Assembly: GCF_022811645.1 (NCBI RefSeq)
Contig: NZ_CP094534.1
Location: 558,001-622,000 of the forward strand
Source: Hymenobacter monticola
GTDB lineage: Bacteria > Bacteroidota > Bacteroidia > Cytophagales > Hymenobacteraceae
DNA: 64,000 nucleotides
Direction of reading: 5' to 3'
The notes under the pieces are model-generated. The model saw only the letters and a program-made list of their open reading frames with translations. It was not told the origin of the DNA and ran no database searches. The position numbers were made by a program, and so were the translations under genes. Positions 8,775-17,413 of this stretch are shown here, piece after piece. Numbering within the stretch: position 1 is the first letter of the stretch; the number at the start of each line of letters is the position of its first letter.

Positions 8775-9209
8775 CTATCCAACTTCATTAACAGTAATTT
8801 CATCCTCCCAAAAACAGGCTACCAAGTAATCCAAATAAGGGTCCTTACCCGTTTCGTTCAAGCACCATTGCCAATCGACAATGTCTTCGTTGGATGGAAT
8901 GACTAATTCGCTATCGTTCTCAAAATAGATTGTCAGATTGCAGGCTCTATCAAGCATCACGCTTGTGACTTCTTTTCTCATGTGGGCTGCCACTATTGTG
9001 CTCTTCGCCACAGAATCTTTATCCACTGCTGTTTCAAATGAACGGTAATGAGCACATAACCAGCCATTCAACACCTCTTCGTCTGGGGAAAGCACATTTT
9101 GGGCACAGAGATAGTAATCACCGAAGTCCAGCGTCCAATTATCACCTATATGAAATGAACAGATGAATGAGCCAACCAGCTTATCATTGAGTATTTCCAG
9201 CGCTTTCAT
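8775..9209 (-). CDS. Hypothetical cytosolic protein
   Basis: A 144-residue protein starting at ATG 9209 (MKALEILNDKLVGSFI); a TTG 33 bases upstream is a less likely start. No signal peptide or membrane helix. The pattern of a beta-rich core (WTLDFGDYYLC, then LTIYFENDSEL) followed by DWQWCLNE resembles small proteins often found as toxin-immunity or accessory genes, but I cannot assign a family. It is AT-richer than the flanking trehalose and glucoamylase genes and sits alone between their convergent ends, consistent with an inserted cargo gene. Confidence 0.5.
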   Translation of the reverse strand: MKALEILNDKLVGSFICSFHIGDNWTLDFGDYYLCAQNVLSPDEEVLNGWLCAHYRSFETAVDKDSVAKSTIVAAHMRKEVTSVMLDRACNLTIYFENDSELVIPSNEDIVDWQWCLNETGKDPYLDYLVACFWEDEITVNEVG

Positions 9210-9295
9210 TGGATTGAATTTTGACCAATACACTTTTACCAAAAGCTTGAAAATAGCTGCTGAATAGTTGGCCGCATTATACCCTGCCCGGACCC

Positions 9296-11470
9296 CTACA
9301 GCAACTCCCGCAGCAGCCCCCGCACCGCCCCCACCCCGTCCACGTGAAAGCGAGCAAGTGAGCGAGGAGCGCTGCCCACTTTCAGGGTGTAAGCGTCGGG
9401 CGGCATGGCGCGGAAGGTGTCCTCGTCGGTGCGGTCGTCGCCGATGGCCAGAATGAAATCGGGGTGGTAAGTGGCCACGGTGCGGGCCGCCGCCGTGCCC
9501 TTGTTGATGCCGGCGGTTTTGATTTCAACCACTTTATTGCCCTCCATCACCTGCAACTCGGTGTTGGAGGCCATGAAGGTGAGGTGGCTGGTGAGCTCGC
9601 GGGCGCGGCTGGCGCCCAGCTCGGCGTCGGCGCGGCGGTAGTGCCACACCAGGGAGTAGTCCTTTTCCTCGATGAAGGAGCCGGCCGTGCGGCTCACATA
9701 CAGTTCCAGCACGGGACGGATGTCCTGCTTCCAATCGGCGCGCAACTCTTGGAACAGCGTCCACTCTTCGCCCGGGCTTCGCAGCCACACGCCGTGCTCG
9801 GCAATGAAATCGAGCGGCAGGTGGCCCAGCCATTCCTGCAGGGTGGCCCGGTCGCGCCCGCTGATGATGACCACGCGGTTGCGGGGCTCGTCGGTGAGGG
9901 CGCGCAGCAGCAAGCGCAGTTCCTCGTCGGGCTTGGCGCGCTGCGGGTTGGCGTGGAAGGGCGCCAGCGTGCCGTCGTAGTCAAGCAGCAGCAAGCGACG
10001 CTCGGCATCGTGGTAGTTCTTCTTCAACTGCTCGGTGGCGGCGGGTGTGAGCTTGGTGGTGGCCAGGGTCTGCTGATGGCTTTTGGCGTGGGCCAGCCGG
10101 TCCATAAACAGCTTGGTCCAGGCAAACACATCGTATTGGCGCACGAGGGCCTGCATGTTGGTCATGCGGGCCACCTGGTCTTCCTCGGGCATCACCAGGG
10201 CCTCGTGCATGGCTTCGGCCAGCTGGCCGGTGTCGGTGGGGTTGATGATGAGGGCGTCGGAGAGCTCGCGCGCCGCGCCGGCCCGCTCGCTGAGGATGAG
10301 CACGCCGCGCTGGTCGGCCTTGCTGGCCACGTACTCTTTGGCTACCAGGTTCATGCCGTCGCGCATGGGCGTGACGAGCGCTACCTCGGCCATTCGATAG
10401 AAACCCGCCAGCTCTTCCAGCGGGAAGGAGCGGTAGAAGTAATGCACCGGGTTCCAGGCAATGGTGCGGTACTGGGCGTTGATGCGGCCCACCAGCTCGT
10501 CGATTTCCACCTTCAAATCGGCATATTGAGCCACTTGGTCGCGCGAGGGCACCACCACCATCAGCAGGCTCACCTGCCCGCGCCACTCGGGGTAGCGCAG
10601 CAGCAGCAGCTCAAACGCCCGCAGGCGCTGGGCAATGCCCTTGGTGTAGTCGAGCCGGTCGATGCTCAGAATAACGCGCACCTCTTTCAGCGCCTCGCGG
10701 TACTCGCGCACGTGGTTATCAGCTGCTTCAGACGCGGCGGCTTCGGCGTAGCGCCGGTGGTCGATGCCCATGGGGAAGGCGTCGACGAGCACCGAGCGGG
10801 TGGGCGTTTCAATCTGGCCGTGCTGGTTGGGCAGGCCCAATAGCTGCGACACCGCACTCAGAAAGTGCCGCATATAGCCGAAGGTGTGGAAGCCGATGAG
10901 GTCGGCCCCCAGCATGCCGCGCAGCAGCTCGGTGCGCCAGGGCAGCACCCGAATCAGCTCGTAGCTGGGAAACGGGATGTGCAGGAAAAAGCCAATGGTG
11001 GCCTCGGGGCGGGCCTGGCGCAGCATCTCGGGCAGCAGCAGCAGCTGGTAGTCGTGCACCCAGATGGTGTCGTCGGGGCCGGCCTGCTCCAGCACGGCCC
11101 GGCAGAATTTCTCGTTCACGGCCACGTAGGCCCGCCACATGTCCTCGTCGTACACGGCCAGCTGGGCAAAGTAGTGGAAGGTGGGCCAGAGCGTGCCGTT
11201 GCTGAATCCCTCGTAGTAATCCCGGATTTCGGCCTCGGTCAGAAACACGGGGGCCATGCTGTCGGCGGCCAGCTGCTCGGTTACGAAAGCGGCTTCCGCT
11301 TCGTCTTCCACAAACAGCCCGGGCCAGCCCACCCACACGTTGCCGTCGGCCCGGTAGATAGAGCCCAGGCCGGTGGCCAGCCCGCCTTCGCTGGGCTGAA
11401 AAGTGAGGCCGTCGTCGGTGCGGAGGGCTTTCGTAGGCAGGCGGTTGGAGACAATAATCGTTCGCGACAT
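9296..11470 (-). CDS. Fused trehalose-6-phosphate synthase/phosphatase (OtsA-OtsB)
   Basis: A 724-residue cytosolic bifunctional enzyme making trehalose from UDP-glucose and glucose-6-phosphate. The N-terminal GT20 domain (about 1-460) shows SNRLP, GGLATGLGS, WVHDYQLLLLPEML, FFLHIPFPSYELIRVLPWR, RLDYTKGI and TPMRDGMNLVAKEYVA. The C-terminal HAD phosphatase (about 485-724) shows LLLLDYDGTLAPF, VVIISGRDR, IAEHGVW and AIGDDRTDEDTF. All catalytic motifs are intact. ATG 11470 (MSRTIIVSNRLP) is the only sensible start. Trehalose is a compatible solute and stress protectant, which fits the neighbouring ion-transport genes and the GH15 enzyme. Confidence 0.96.
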   Translation of the reverse strand: MSRTIIVSNRLPTKALRTDDGLTFQPSEGGLATGLGSIYRADGNVWVGWPGLFVEDEAEAAFVTEQLAADSMAPVFLTEAEIRDYYEGFSNGTLWPTFHYFAQLAVYDEDMWRAYVAVNEKFCRAVLEQAGPDDTIWVHDYQLLLLPEMLRQARPEATIGFFLHIPFPSYELIRVLPWRTELLRGMLGADLIGFHTFGYMRHFLSAVSQLLGLPNQHGQIETPTRSVLVDAFPMGIDHRRYAEAAASEAADNHVREYREALKEVRVILSIDRLDYTKGIAQRLRAFELLLLRYPEWRGQVSLLMVVVPSRDQVAQYADLKVEIDELVGRINAQYRTIAWNPVHYFYRSFPLEELAGFYRMAEVALVTPMRDGMNLVAKEYVASKADQRGVLILSERAGAARELSDALIINPTDTGQLAEAMHEALVMPEEDQVARMTNMQALVRQYDVFAWTKLFMDRLAHAKSHQQTLATTKLTPAATEQLKKNYHDAERRLLLLDYDGTLAPFHANPQRAKPDEELRLLLRALTDEPRNRVVIISGRDRATLQEWLGHLPLDFIAEHGVWLRSPGEEWTLFQELRADWKQDIRPVLELYVSRTAGSFIEEKDYSLVWHYRRADAELGASRARELTSHLTFMASNTELQVMEGNKVVEIKTAGINKGTAAARTVATYHPDFILAIGDDRTDEDTFRAMPPDAYTLKVGSAPRSLARFHVDGVGAVRGLLRELL

Positions 11471-11755
11471 AGCAATAGCAAGAATGGAAAGTCCTCATGT
11501 TTACGGGAAAAAGCCACTTTTCGCCGACACTGCATACTTTTCCGGCCCCACGGCTGCCTTTCCGGCCCGCCCCACCCGTCACCTGACACCGCACACGCGC
11601 ACAAGAGAAATCCGCCATCCGCTGCGCTCCTGGCACTCGGCGGTGCTGCCCGGATTACGCAAAGATTCGACCACCCTGCCGGGCACCGGAGGTTGTTCCG
11701 GGTTATCCAAACGGCCCGTGGGCTGAGCCCCGCCTGCGTCGCGGCCATTGATGCC
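11471..11755. other. Non-coding upstream region of the trehalose gene
   Basis: No gene is supported here. The stretch carries the leader of the minus-strand trehalose enzyme; I see no strict TAnnTTTG promoter on that strand. The terminator of the next gene lies at its far end. Confidence 0.5.
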
Positions 11756-11789
11756 AAAAGGCCACTCACGGCATCGTAAGTGGCCTTTT
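11756..11789 (-). terminator. Terminator of the PKD lipoprotein gene, second copy near tRNA-Asn
   Basis: An 11-bp perfect stem (AAAAGGCCACT / AGTGGCCTTTT) with a short loop and T tract. About 36 of 40 bases are identical to the hairpin at 17193-17232 beside tRNA-Asn; only the loop centre differs (GCAT versus ATAC). Confidence 0.7.
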
Positions 11790-11856
11790 AGCGCTTGCTT
11801 CTGAATTCAACGAATTTTCGAATCCTGACGCAAGCCTTAAAAAGAATGAGCGGCCC

Positions 11857-12603
11857 TTAGGGCGTGGTGATGTACGAGAAGACCAACTGGTAGGCGCCGT
11901 CCGGGCTTTCGTAGGTGTACGTGCCGCTGCCCTGCGCATTGCGGTCGGCAGATGGGGCCGTGGTGAGCAAGGTCGCCCCAACCATGGTTCGGATAAGAAG
12001 CTGGGCGTTGTTGTACTCTTTCATCGCAAAAGTGAAGTTGCCGTCGAGGGGAAATTCCACCGGCGTGCGGGTCAGGTCGATGTTGAGCGGCAAGCTGGCC
12101 GGGGTCAGGTCGGAGTACAGCGTCCCAAGCGACACATTCGTCGTGAAGGGCACGGAACTGCCCGCACGGCTGGTGCCCCGAAACTCAAAGCTGATGTCGG
12201 GGCCCGTGCCGTCGGTATCCCAGGGCTGGCCGGCGGGCGTCACAAAAGACATGCGCACCACGCGGATGCCGCTGAGCTTGCGTCGGCCCACGGTCACCAC
12301 CGCCTTCTGGGTGGCGGCCTTGTTTTCGGTGTTGAAGGCCGTCAGGGTCACGGTGAAGGTGCCCGACTGGGCGTAGCGAACTTTCGGGTTGGGCTGGGTG
12401 GAAGTTTGCCCGTCGCCGAATGCCCACTCGTAGCGGGCAGCATTGGTGCTGGCGTTGCTGAACTGCAGTTCTTCGTCCACCTCCACCACCGGTCGGCTGG
12501 CCGTGAAGGCGGGGGCCGCGGCCGGAGCCGGGTCGCTGGATTTGGAACAAGCCGTGGCCAGCAAGCAGATGAGCAAGCCGTAAAGCGAAAGTATGTGTTT
12601 CAT
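11857..12603 (-). CDS. PKD-domain lipoprotein
   Basis: A 248-residue exported lipoprotein. ATG 12603 begins MKHILSLYGLLICLLATACS, with Cys19 as the lipidation site. Residues of about 32-105 form a PKD domain (FSNASTNAARYEWAFGDG, then SGTFTVTLTAFN). The remaining 140 residues are beta-rich and unassigned. Such proteins sit at the cell surface of Bacteroidota and commonly bind polysaccharide or protein, but no substrate can be inferred here. A longer in-frame start upstream lacks a signal sequence and was rejected. The gene has its own terminator (11756-11789). Confidence 0.8.
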   Translation of the reverse strand: MKHILSLYGLLICLLATACSKSSDPAPAAAPAFTASRPVVEVDEELQFSNASTNAARYEWAFGDGQTSTQPNPKVRYAQSGTFTVTLTAFNTENKAATQKAVVTVGRRKLSGIRVVRMSFVTPAGQPWDTDGTGPDISFEFRGTSRAGSSVPFTTNVSLGTLYSDLTPASLPLNIDLTRTPVEFPLDGNFTFAMKEYNNAQLLIRTMVGATLLTTAPSADRNAQGSGTYTYESPDGAYQLVFSYITTP

Positions 12604-12735
12604 ACCCGAAGATAACAGGGCCGGGAGCAGCAACCGCACCGGTTTGCTGCCCCTGGCCCGGCGGTGCTCCCTACTGCACATAGGTGCTGGTTGGTGCGGA
12701 GCACGGGGGCATCGAGTCGAAAAGACAACCGTGCA

Positions 12736-13485
12736 TTAATGGTCGAGCCAGTGCTTAAAGGCCGGCGCGCGGCCGGCGCTCACGACCAGGGCTTCCTCCG
12801 CCACCGGGGGCGCTACCTGCAGCACCAGGCGCCCCTTGAAGTAGGGCCGGATTTCCTGCACCGCGGCTATACTCAGGATGAATTGGCGGTTGATGCGAAA
12901 GAAGTTTTGGGCGTCTAGCTGGCCTTCCAACTGGTCGAGCGTATCGGGAATGATGTACCGCTTGCCAGGGTGGGTGACGAGGAACACCACGCCCTCTTCG
13001 GCCAGAAAATATGCCACCTGGTCTACCGGCACGGCTTTCAGGGCCTGCCCGGCTTTCACCAAGAAGCGCGCGCGCGGCGTGCTGCGCACCAAGCGCTGCA
13101 CGTTCTCCACGGCGGCTGGCAGCGCCGCCGGGCGCAGGGTTTCGTACTTCTGCAGGGCGCGTTCCACCTCGGCGGCTTGCAGGGGCTTGAGCAGGTAGTC
13201 CACGCTGTTCACCTGAAAGGCCTGGATGGCGTACGCGTCGTAGGCGGTAGTGAAGATGACGGGCGCGGCCACCGCCACCAGCCGGAAAATGTCGAAACTA
13301 TTGCCGTCCGACAGGTGGATGTCGCAGAAAAGCAGGTCGGGGGCCGGCTGTTCGCGCAGCCATTCCACCGCCTCTTCCACTGAGCCCAGCGATGCCAAGA
13401 CGCACGTGGCGGGCCGCAGGCGGGTGAGCAGGGCAGCCAGCGCCTGAGCGGCCAGGGGCTCGTCTTCAATGATAACGACGTTCAT
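12736..13485 (-). CDS. LytTR-family response regulator
   Basis: A 249-residue DNA-binding regulator. The receiver domain (about 1-120) shows IIEDEPLA, the phosphorylated Asp in LLFCDIHLSDGNSF, TTAYDAYAIQAF and the Lys of VDYLLKPL. The LytTR domain (about 140-245) shows FLVKAGQALKAVPVDQVAYF and FFRINRQFILSIAAVQEI. ATG 13485 overlaps the sensor kinase stop (13482-13484), so the two are translationally coupled, kinase first. The longer upstream extension is only the kinase gene in another frame. Target genes are unknown. Confidence 0.94.
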   Translation of the reverse strand: MNVVIIEDEPLAAQALAALLTRLRPATCVLASLGSVEEAVEWLREQPAPDLLFCDIHLSDGNSFDIFRLVAVAAPVIFTTAYDAYAIQAFQVNSVDYLLKPLQAAEVERALQKYETLRPAALPAAVENVQRLVRSTPRARFLVKAGQALKAVPVDQVAYFLAEEGVVFLVTHPGKRYIIPDTLDQLEGQLDAQNFFRINRQFILSIAAVQEIRPYFKGRLVLQVAPPVAEEALVVSAGRAPAFKHWLDH

Positions 13486-14501
13486 GCGGCGGGAGCGGTG
13501 AGGAGGGGGAGGCGAACGATGAAGGCCGCCGGCGTGGGCACAATTTCCACGGGGCGGTCGGTGAGGTGCTGGTAGCGGCGTTGGATGTTTTGCAAGCCCA
13601 GGCGGGTCGATGCCACCGCATCGGTGCGGGGCTGCCGGTTGTTCTCGACCACCAGCAGCCCGTCGGCAGCCGTCACCCTGATGCACAAGGGCTTGCGAAT
13701 GGTGGAGCCGTTGTGCTTGATGGCGTTTTCCAGCAGCATTTGCACGGCGGTGGGCGGCACCAGGGCCTGTTCCCAGGCGGAAGGAATGTCCCATTCCACG
13801 CGCAGGGCCGCGCCAAAGCGGGTTTCCATGAGCTGGGCGTAGGCGCGCACCAGCACCATTTCGCGGTGCAGCGGCACTAGCGGCTGCGCCCCGGCATCGA
13901 GTAGAGCGCGGTACACGTCCGACAGCTGGCCCAGAAACTGCACGGCCCGGTCGGCGTCGATGTGAATCAGTGAGCCGAGCACATTGAGGCTATTGAACAG
14001 GAAGTGGGGGTCGACCTGATTTTTGAGGGCTTCGAGCTGCGCCTGGAAGGTTTCTTTCTGCAGCTGCGCGCCTCGATATAGCTCCTGCTCCAGGTTTTTG
14101 CGCACATGCTCGCGCTCCACGAAGTAGTAGAAGAACAACGACAGCACCGCGCTGACGGCCAGCGAAAGGCGCAGGACCTTGGGCGACACGTCGGCCGTGG
14201 GCACCAGGTAGTGCTGCGGCCAGGTGAAAAACAGCAGCCAGAATGCCACGCTCACCAGCACCACGCACTGCCCCTCCACCAAGGCTTTGGCCGAGGCGGG
14301 CAGACGCGTTAGGCGGGCCGGCCCGAAGAGGCGGGCAATGGGTGCGTGAATCAAGAAGGTGGCCAGCAAGAAGACAAACAGCAGCAGCAGTTGCCTGTAG
14401 CTGGCCTGCGCGCCCACCCACATAGTGCCATACTGGATGAACACCGCCATGTGGAAGACGGCGGTGGCCGCCAGTACCGCCAAGGCTATTTTTCGAATCA
14501 T
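13482..14501 (-). CDS. LytS/YehU-type sensor histidine kinase
   Basis: A 339-residue inner-membrane kinase: four hydrophobic helices (about residues 5-145), a coiled-coil linker (VRKNLEQELYRGAQLQKE), then the His_kinase domain with the phospho-accepting His in NQVDPHFLFNSLNVLGSL, and a HATPase domain with VQMLLENAIKHN and RLGLQNIQRRYQ. It forms a two-component pair with the overlapping LytTR regulator downstream. No extracellular sensor domain is evident, so sensing probably involves the membrane or loops. Confidence 0.94.
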   Translation of the reverse strand: MIRKIALAVLAATAVFHMAVFIQYGTMWVGAQASYRQLLLLFVFLLATFLIHAPIARLFGPARLTRLPASAKALVEGQCVVLVSVAFWLLFFTWPQHYLVPTADVSPKVLRLSLAVSAVLSLFFYYFVEREHVRKNLEQELYRGAQLQKETFQAQLEALKNQVDPHFLFNSLNVLGSLIHIDADRAVQFLGQLSDVYRALLDAGAQPLVPLHREMVLVRAYAQLMETRFGAALRVEWDIPSAWEQALVPPTAVQMLLENAIKHNGSTIRKPLCIRVTAADGLLVVENNRQPRTDAVASTRLGLQNIQRRYQHLTDRPVEIVPTPAAFIVRLPLLTAPAA

Positions 14502-14802
14502 GGGGCCGGGTTGGGGCGACGCAGGGCGTCAGGGCAAGGGAAGAAGGCAGAGGCGGCCGCCCCTACTTGTTGTGCTCAGGGCCTCGCCACTGGCCTTGGA
14601 GCAACAAGGCAAAATTACCAAGCTGCCCGGCGAAAAGCTTCATTCGGCCGGCCGATTCACCAGACTTCTATCCCAGTTCATTGCCCCGAAATCCGGCTTC
14701 GACAGAAAGCCCTTTCGGACGGGTTCACGGCGCGGGATTATTGTCCCATCCTAGCTGCAGCCGGACGCTGCACTTCCCTCTCCCACCCTCATTCCCCGCT
14801 GC
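14502..14802. other. Divergent intergenic region, no gene seen
   Basis: It separates the minus-strand kinase from the plus-strand radical SAM gene and must hold both promoters. The best minus-strand -10-like box is CAAAATTA at 14610-14617 (TAATTTTG on that strand), without a clear upstream partner. Nothing else was recognised. Confidence 0.4.
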
Positions 14803-14852
14803 ATGAAACTCCCTTCGTTTGACAAAGCAATGCGCATTTCCCGCACCCGGGG

Positions 14853-15773
14853 GTGCTGTGGAAAATGGCCAAGGCTGCCCTAGACAAAGACCGGCCGGTG
14901 CTGGTGCAAATCGTGGTGACGCGCCGCTGCAACCTGGCCTGCGGCTATTGCTACGAGTACGACAAGGTATCGAAGCCCGTGCCCCTGCCGGAGTTGAAAG
15001 CCCGCGTCGACACGCTGCGCAGGCTCAAGGCCGTGTTCGTGACGCTCAACGGCGGCGAGCCCCTGCTGCATCCGCACATTGCCGAGCTAGTCCGCTACAT
15101 CGCCGAAGCCGGCATGGTGCCCATGATAAACACCAACGGCCACGTGCTCAAGGCTCCGCTCATCAAGAGCCTGAACGAGGCCGGCCTGTTTGGCATGCAA
15201 CTGAGCTGCGACAGCCTGGAAGACAACGAGGTGACTGAGAAAAGCATGCGCCGGCTGCACCCCAAGCTGGAGCTGCTGCGGCAGCACGCCCAGTTCAGGG
15301 TGCGGGTGAACGGGGTGCTTGGGTCTGGCAACCCGGCCGAGATGGAGGAAGTGGCCAAGGCGGTGGTCGGGTTCGGCTTTGGCTTTCAGTGCTCGCTGAT
15401 GCGCGACAGCCGCGGGCAAGCCCTGCCCCTGAGTGAGGAAGCCCTGCAGGCCTACCTGCGCATCCGGGCCATGAAAGGCCGCCTGCCGCTCGTGCTCCAC
15501 GACAACTTTCAACTGCCCCTGGCCCGGGGCGAAAGCAAGAACTGGAAATGCCGGGCGGGGGCCCGCCACTTCGAGGTGGACGGCGCGGGCCTGGTGCACT
15601 TGTGCCAGCCCAAAACCGGCTCGCCGGCCAAGCCCCTGGCGGAGTACTCCGTGGAAGATATTCGCGCCCAATTCGACTGCGGCAAAACGTGCGCGGCCCG
15701 CTGCCCCATTGCCTACGCCCACCTGGGCAGCCGCCTCGACGGTTTTCGAAGCCAAAAAAGTGCCCGCACCTGA
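14853..15773 (+). CDS. Radical SAM protein with SPASM-like C-terminus, start region probably frameshifted
   Basis: An S-adenosylmethionine radical enzyme: the 4Fe-4S motif is RRCNLACGYCYEY (CxxxCxxC), followed by TLNGGEPLLHP. A Cys-rich tail (CRAGARHFEVDGAGLVHLCQ, then FDCGKTCAARCP) could bind an auxiliary cluster. The GTG at 14853 gives 306 residues. However, an ATG at 14803 opens MKLPSFDKAMRISR in another frame and would join perfectly at GVLWKMAKAAL if one C were added in CGCACCCGGGGG near 14840, suggesting a one-base deletion. The stop overlaps the glycosyltransferase start (TGATG), so the two probably act together, perhaps in modification of a lipid or sugar; the substrate is unknown. 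Confidence 0.85.
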   Translation: MLWKMAKAALDKDRPVLVQIVVTRRCNLACGYCYEYDKVSKPVPLPELKARVDTLRRLKAVFVTLNGGEPLLHPHIAELVRYIAEAGMVPMINTNGHVLKAPLIKSLNEAGLFGMQLSCDSLEDNEVTEKSMRRLHPKLELLRQHAQFRVRVNGVLGSGNPAEMEEVAKAVVGFGFGFQCSLMRDSRGQALPLSEEALQAYLRIRAMKGRLPLVLHDNFQLPLARGESKNWKCRAGARHFEVDGAGLVHLCQPKTGSPAKPLAEYSVEDIRAQFDCGKTCAARCPIAYAHLGSRLDGFRSQKSART

Positions 15774-16513
15774 TGGAACTGAGCCTGATTATCCCGGCCT
15801 TCAACGAAGCGCAACGTATCGGGCCCACGCTGCGGCGTGCGCACCTGTTTCTGGCCGCGCGCCCCGCCCGCTTCGAAATCTTGGTGGTCGACGACGGGTC
15901 GACCGACGACACGGTGGCCCTGGTCACGGCCCTGGCCGGCGAACTGCCCGGCCTGCGCGTGCTGTGCTCCGCGGCCAACCGCGGCAAAGGCCACGCGGTG
16001 CGCCTGGGCATGCGGGCGGCCCGGGGCCGCATCCGCCTGTTTTCCGACGCCGACGGCTCCACGCCCATTGAGGAGTTGGATGGGCTGCTGCAGGCGCTGG
16101 CGGCGGGAGCCGACGTGGCCATTGGCTCGCGCTACCTGGCGGCTTCCCAAGTCACGCGGCCGCAGCCCTGGTTTCGCCGGGTCTGGAGCCGGCTCGTCAA
16201 CCGGGTGGTGCAGCGGGTGCTGCTGCCCGGGGTGGCCGACACGCACTGCGGCTTCAAGGCCATCACGGCCGCCGCGGCCGAGCACATCTTTAGCGCTTGC
16301 ACCGTCGATGGCTGGTCGTTTGACCTGGAAGTGCTGGCCCGCGCCCGTGCCCAGGGGTTCCGCATCCAGGAAGTGGCCGTGCGCTGGGAAAACGACGACC
16401 GCAGCAAAGCCCGCATCCGGCAGCTTCCCCAAGAGTTCCGGCACGTGTACCGCCTCCGCAAGCAGCTCCGGCAGGAAGCGAGAAGGCCGGTAGTCATCCT
16501 CAGCGCCGGGTGA
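15773..16513 (+). CDS. Family 2 glycosyltransferase (dolichyl-phosphate glucose synthase-like)
   Basis: A 246-residue GT-A enzyme without membrane helices. Motifs: LSLIIPAFNEAQRI at the N-terminus, VVDDGSTDDT, NRGKGHAVRLGM and the metal-binding FSDADGSTPIEEL, then GSRYL and DTHCGFKAI, as in enzymes that load a sugar onto a polyprenyl phosphate. The ATG at 15773 shares a base with the stop of the radical SAM gene, showing translational coupling. The acceptor is not visible from sequence. Confidence 0.9.
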   Translation: MELSLIIPAFNEAQRIGPTLRRAHLFLAARPARFEILVVDDGSTDDTVALVTALAGELPGLRVLCSAANRGKGHAVRLGMRAARGRIRLFSDADGSTPIEELDGLLQALAAGADVAIGSRYLAASQVTRPQPWFRRVWSRLVNRVVQRVLLPGVADTHCGFKAITAAAAEHIFSACTVDGWSFDLEVLARARAQGFRIQEVAVRWENDDRSKARIRQLPQEFRHVYRLRKQLRQEARRPVVILSAG

Positions 16514-16631
16514 GCGGGGCTCGGGCGCTAACGATGGCTACCGAGCAAAAGCCTGCTTATGGGCTAACAATTAGTTCTTTATCTCCGCCCGCAGATGCTG
16601 GCAGAACTGTACTTCTTTTCTTTTTCTGCTT

Positions 16632-17045
16632 ATGTCAACCAGCATCTTTTTATTATTTCTCTTTTTGGTGCTAGTGGGGCCTCCCGTGGTCATTCTGGTG
16701 CTCGGCCTGCGCTTCTACAAACTCAGCCAAATGGCGGACCTGATGGGCCGGGCCCGACAAATGCGATTGGTGTCGTTGGCGGCATTGGCCAGTGGGCTGA
16801 CGGGCAGTTTCTACCTGTTGGTCATCGTTGTGTCTGCCAAGCTGCCCGGGGCGCACGGCCCCTCCCGCAGCAGCTTTCCCTGGCTGCACGAACACCCGCT
16901 CATCTCGGTGTTGCTCGCCGCCCTGGGCGTGACCCTGATGCTCGTGGCCCAGCCCGCCAAGCGCCCAGCCGGTCTCAGCTTCGGAGCCGGGGCACTGGCG
17001 GTGCTCATAGGGCTAGGCATTTATCGGGTTTCTACCGGCTACTAG
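16632..17045 (+). CDS. Small four-helix membrane protein, unknown function
   Basis: A 137-residue protein almost entirely hydrophobic, with four predicted helices: about 5-27, 45-68, 90-106 and 114-133. A short basic loop (LMGRARQMR) follows the first helix, and a loop rich in Pro/Ser/His lies between helices two and three. No family is recognised. It lies 118 bases after the glycosyltransferase on the same strand and could belong to that unit. Confidence 0.65.
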   Translation: MSTSIFLLFLFLVLVGPPVVILVLGLRFYKLSQMADLMGRARQMRLVSLAALASGLTGSFYLLVIVVSAKLPGAHGPSRSSFPWLHEHPLISVLLAALGVTLMLVAQPAKRPAGLSFGAGALAVLIGLGIYRVSTGY

Positions 17046-17192
17046 GAAGACGTCATGCGAAACGCGTTTAGGCGCCGACGCCCCCTGTGCGCAGGTGCGA
17101 TGCGTCGCGTAACCTACCAGCCACCCAACCTACCTACACGTCGGCAAGGGATTGGGTTTAGAGAAGGGGACGAAACCAGGGGCAATAATCAA

Positions 17193-17226
17193 AAAAGGCC
17201 ACTCACGATACCGTAAGTGGCCTTTT
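17193..17226 (-). terminator. Terminator downstream of tRNA-Asn
   Basis: An 11-bp stem (AAAAGGCCACT 17193-17203, AGTGGCCTTTT 17216-17226) begins three bases beyond the tRNA 3' end and nearly duplicates the hairpin at 11756-11789. Confidence 0.75.
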
Positions 17227-17228
17227 AG

Positions 17229-17302
17229 CGCTCCCTCCTGGGCTCGAACCAGGGACCCTCTGATTAACAGTCAGATGCTCTAACCGGCTGAGCTAAGGAA
17301 GC
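17229..17302 (-). tRNA. tRNA-Asn(GTT)
   Basis: The minus strand folds into a complete 74-nt cloverleaf: acceptor GCTTCCT / AGGGAGC (one G.U), D arm GCTC/GAGC, anticodon stem TCTGA/TCAGA with loop CTGTTAA (anticodon GTT), five-base variable loop, T arm CCTGG-TTCGAGC-CCAGG and discriminator G. CCA is not encoded. Confidence 0.96.
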
Positions 17303-17413
17303 TTTTTCTAGTCCGAAACCCGGTTGTTGTCGTTTCGGAGTGCAAATCTACAAACGCCTTTCAGGAATACACAAGCCTAGCGCAATGTTTTTTCTGAAAA
17401 TTTATTCACTGCT

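Noticed and set aside
9464..10843. 459-codon open frame opposite the trehalose synthase/phosphatase
   Set aside because: Composition typical of antisense to a GC-rich gene, no motif; the minus-strand enzyme is certain.
11789..11840. tRNA-like bases (TTCGAATCC) next to the hairpin copy
   Set aside because: No acceptor or anticodon arm can be drawn; not a tRNA gene.
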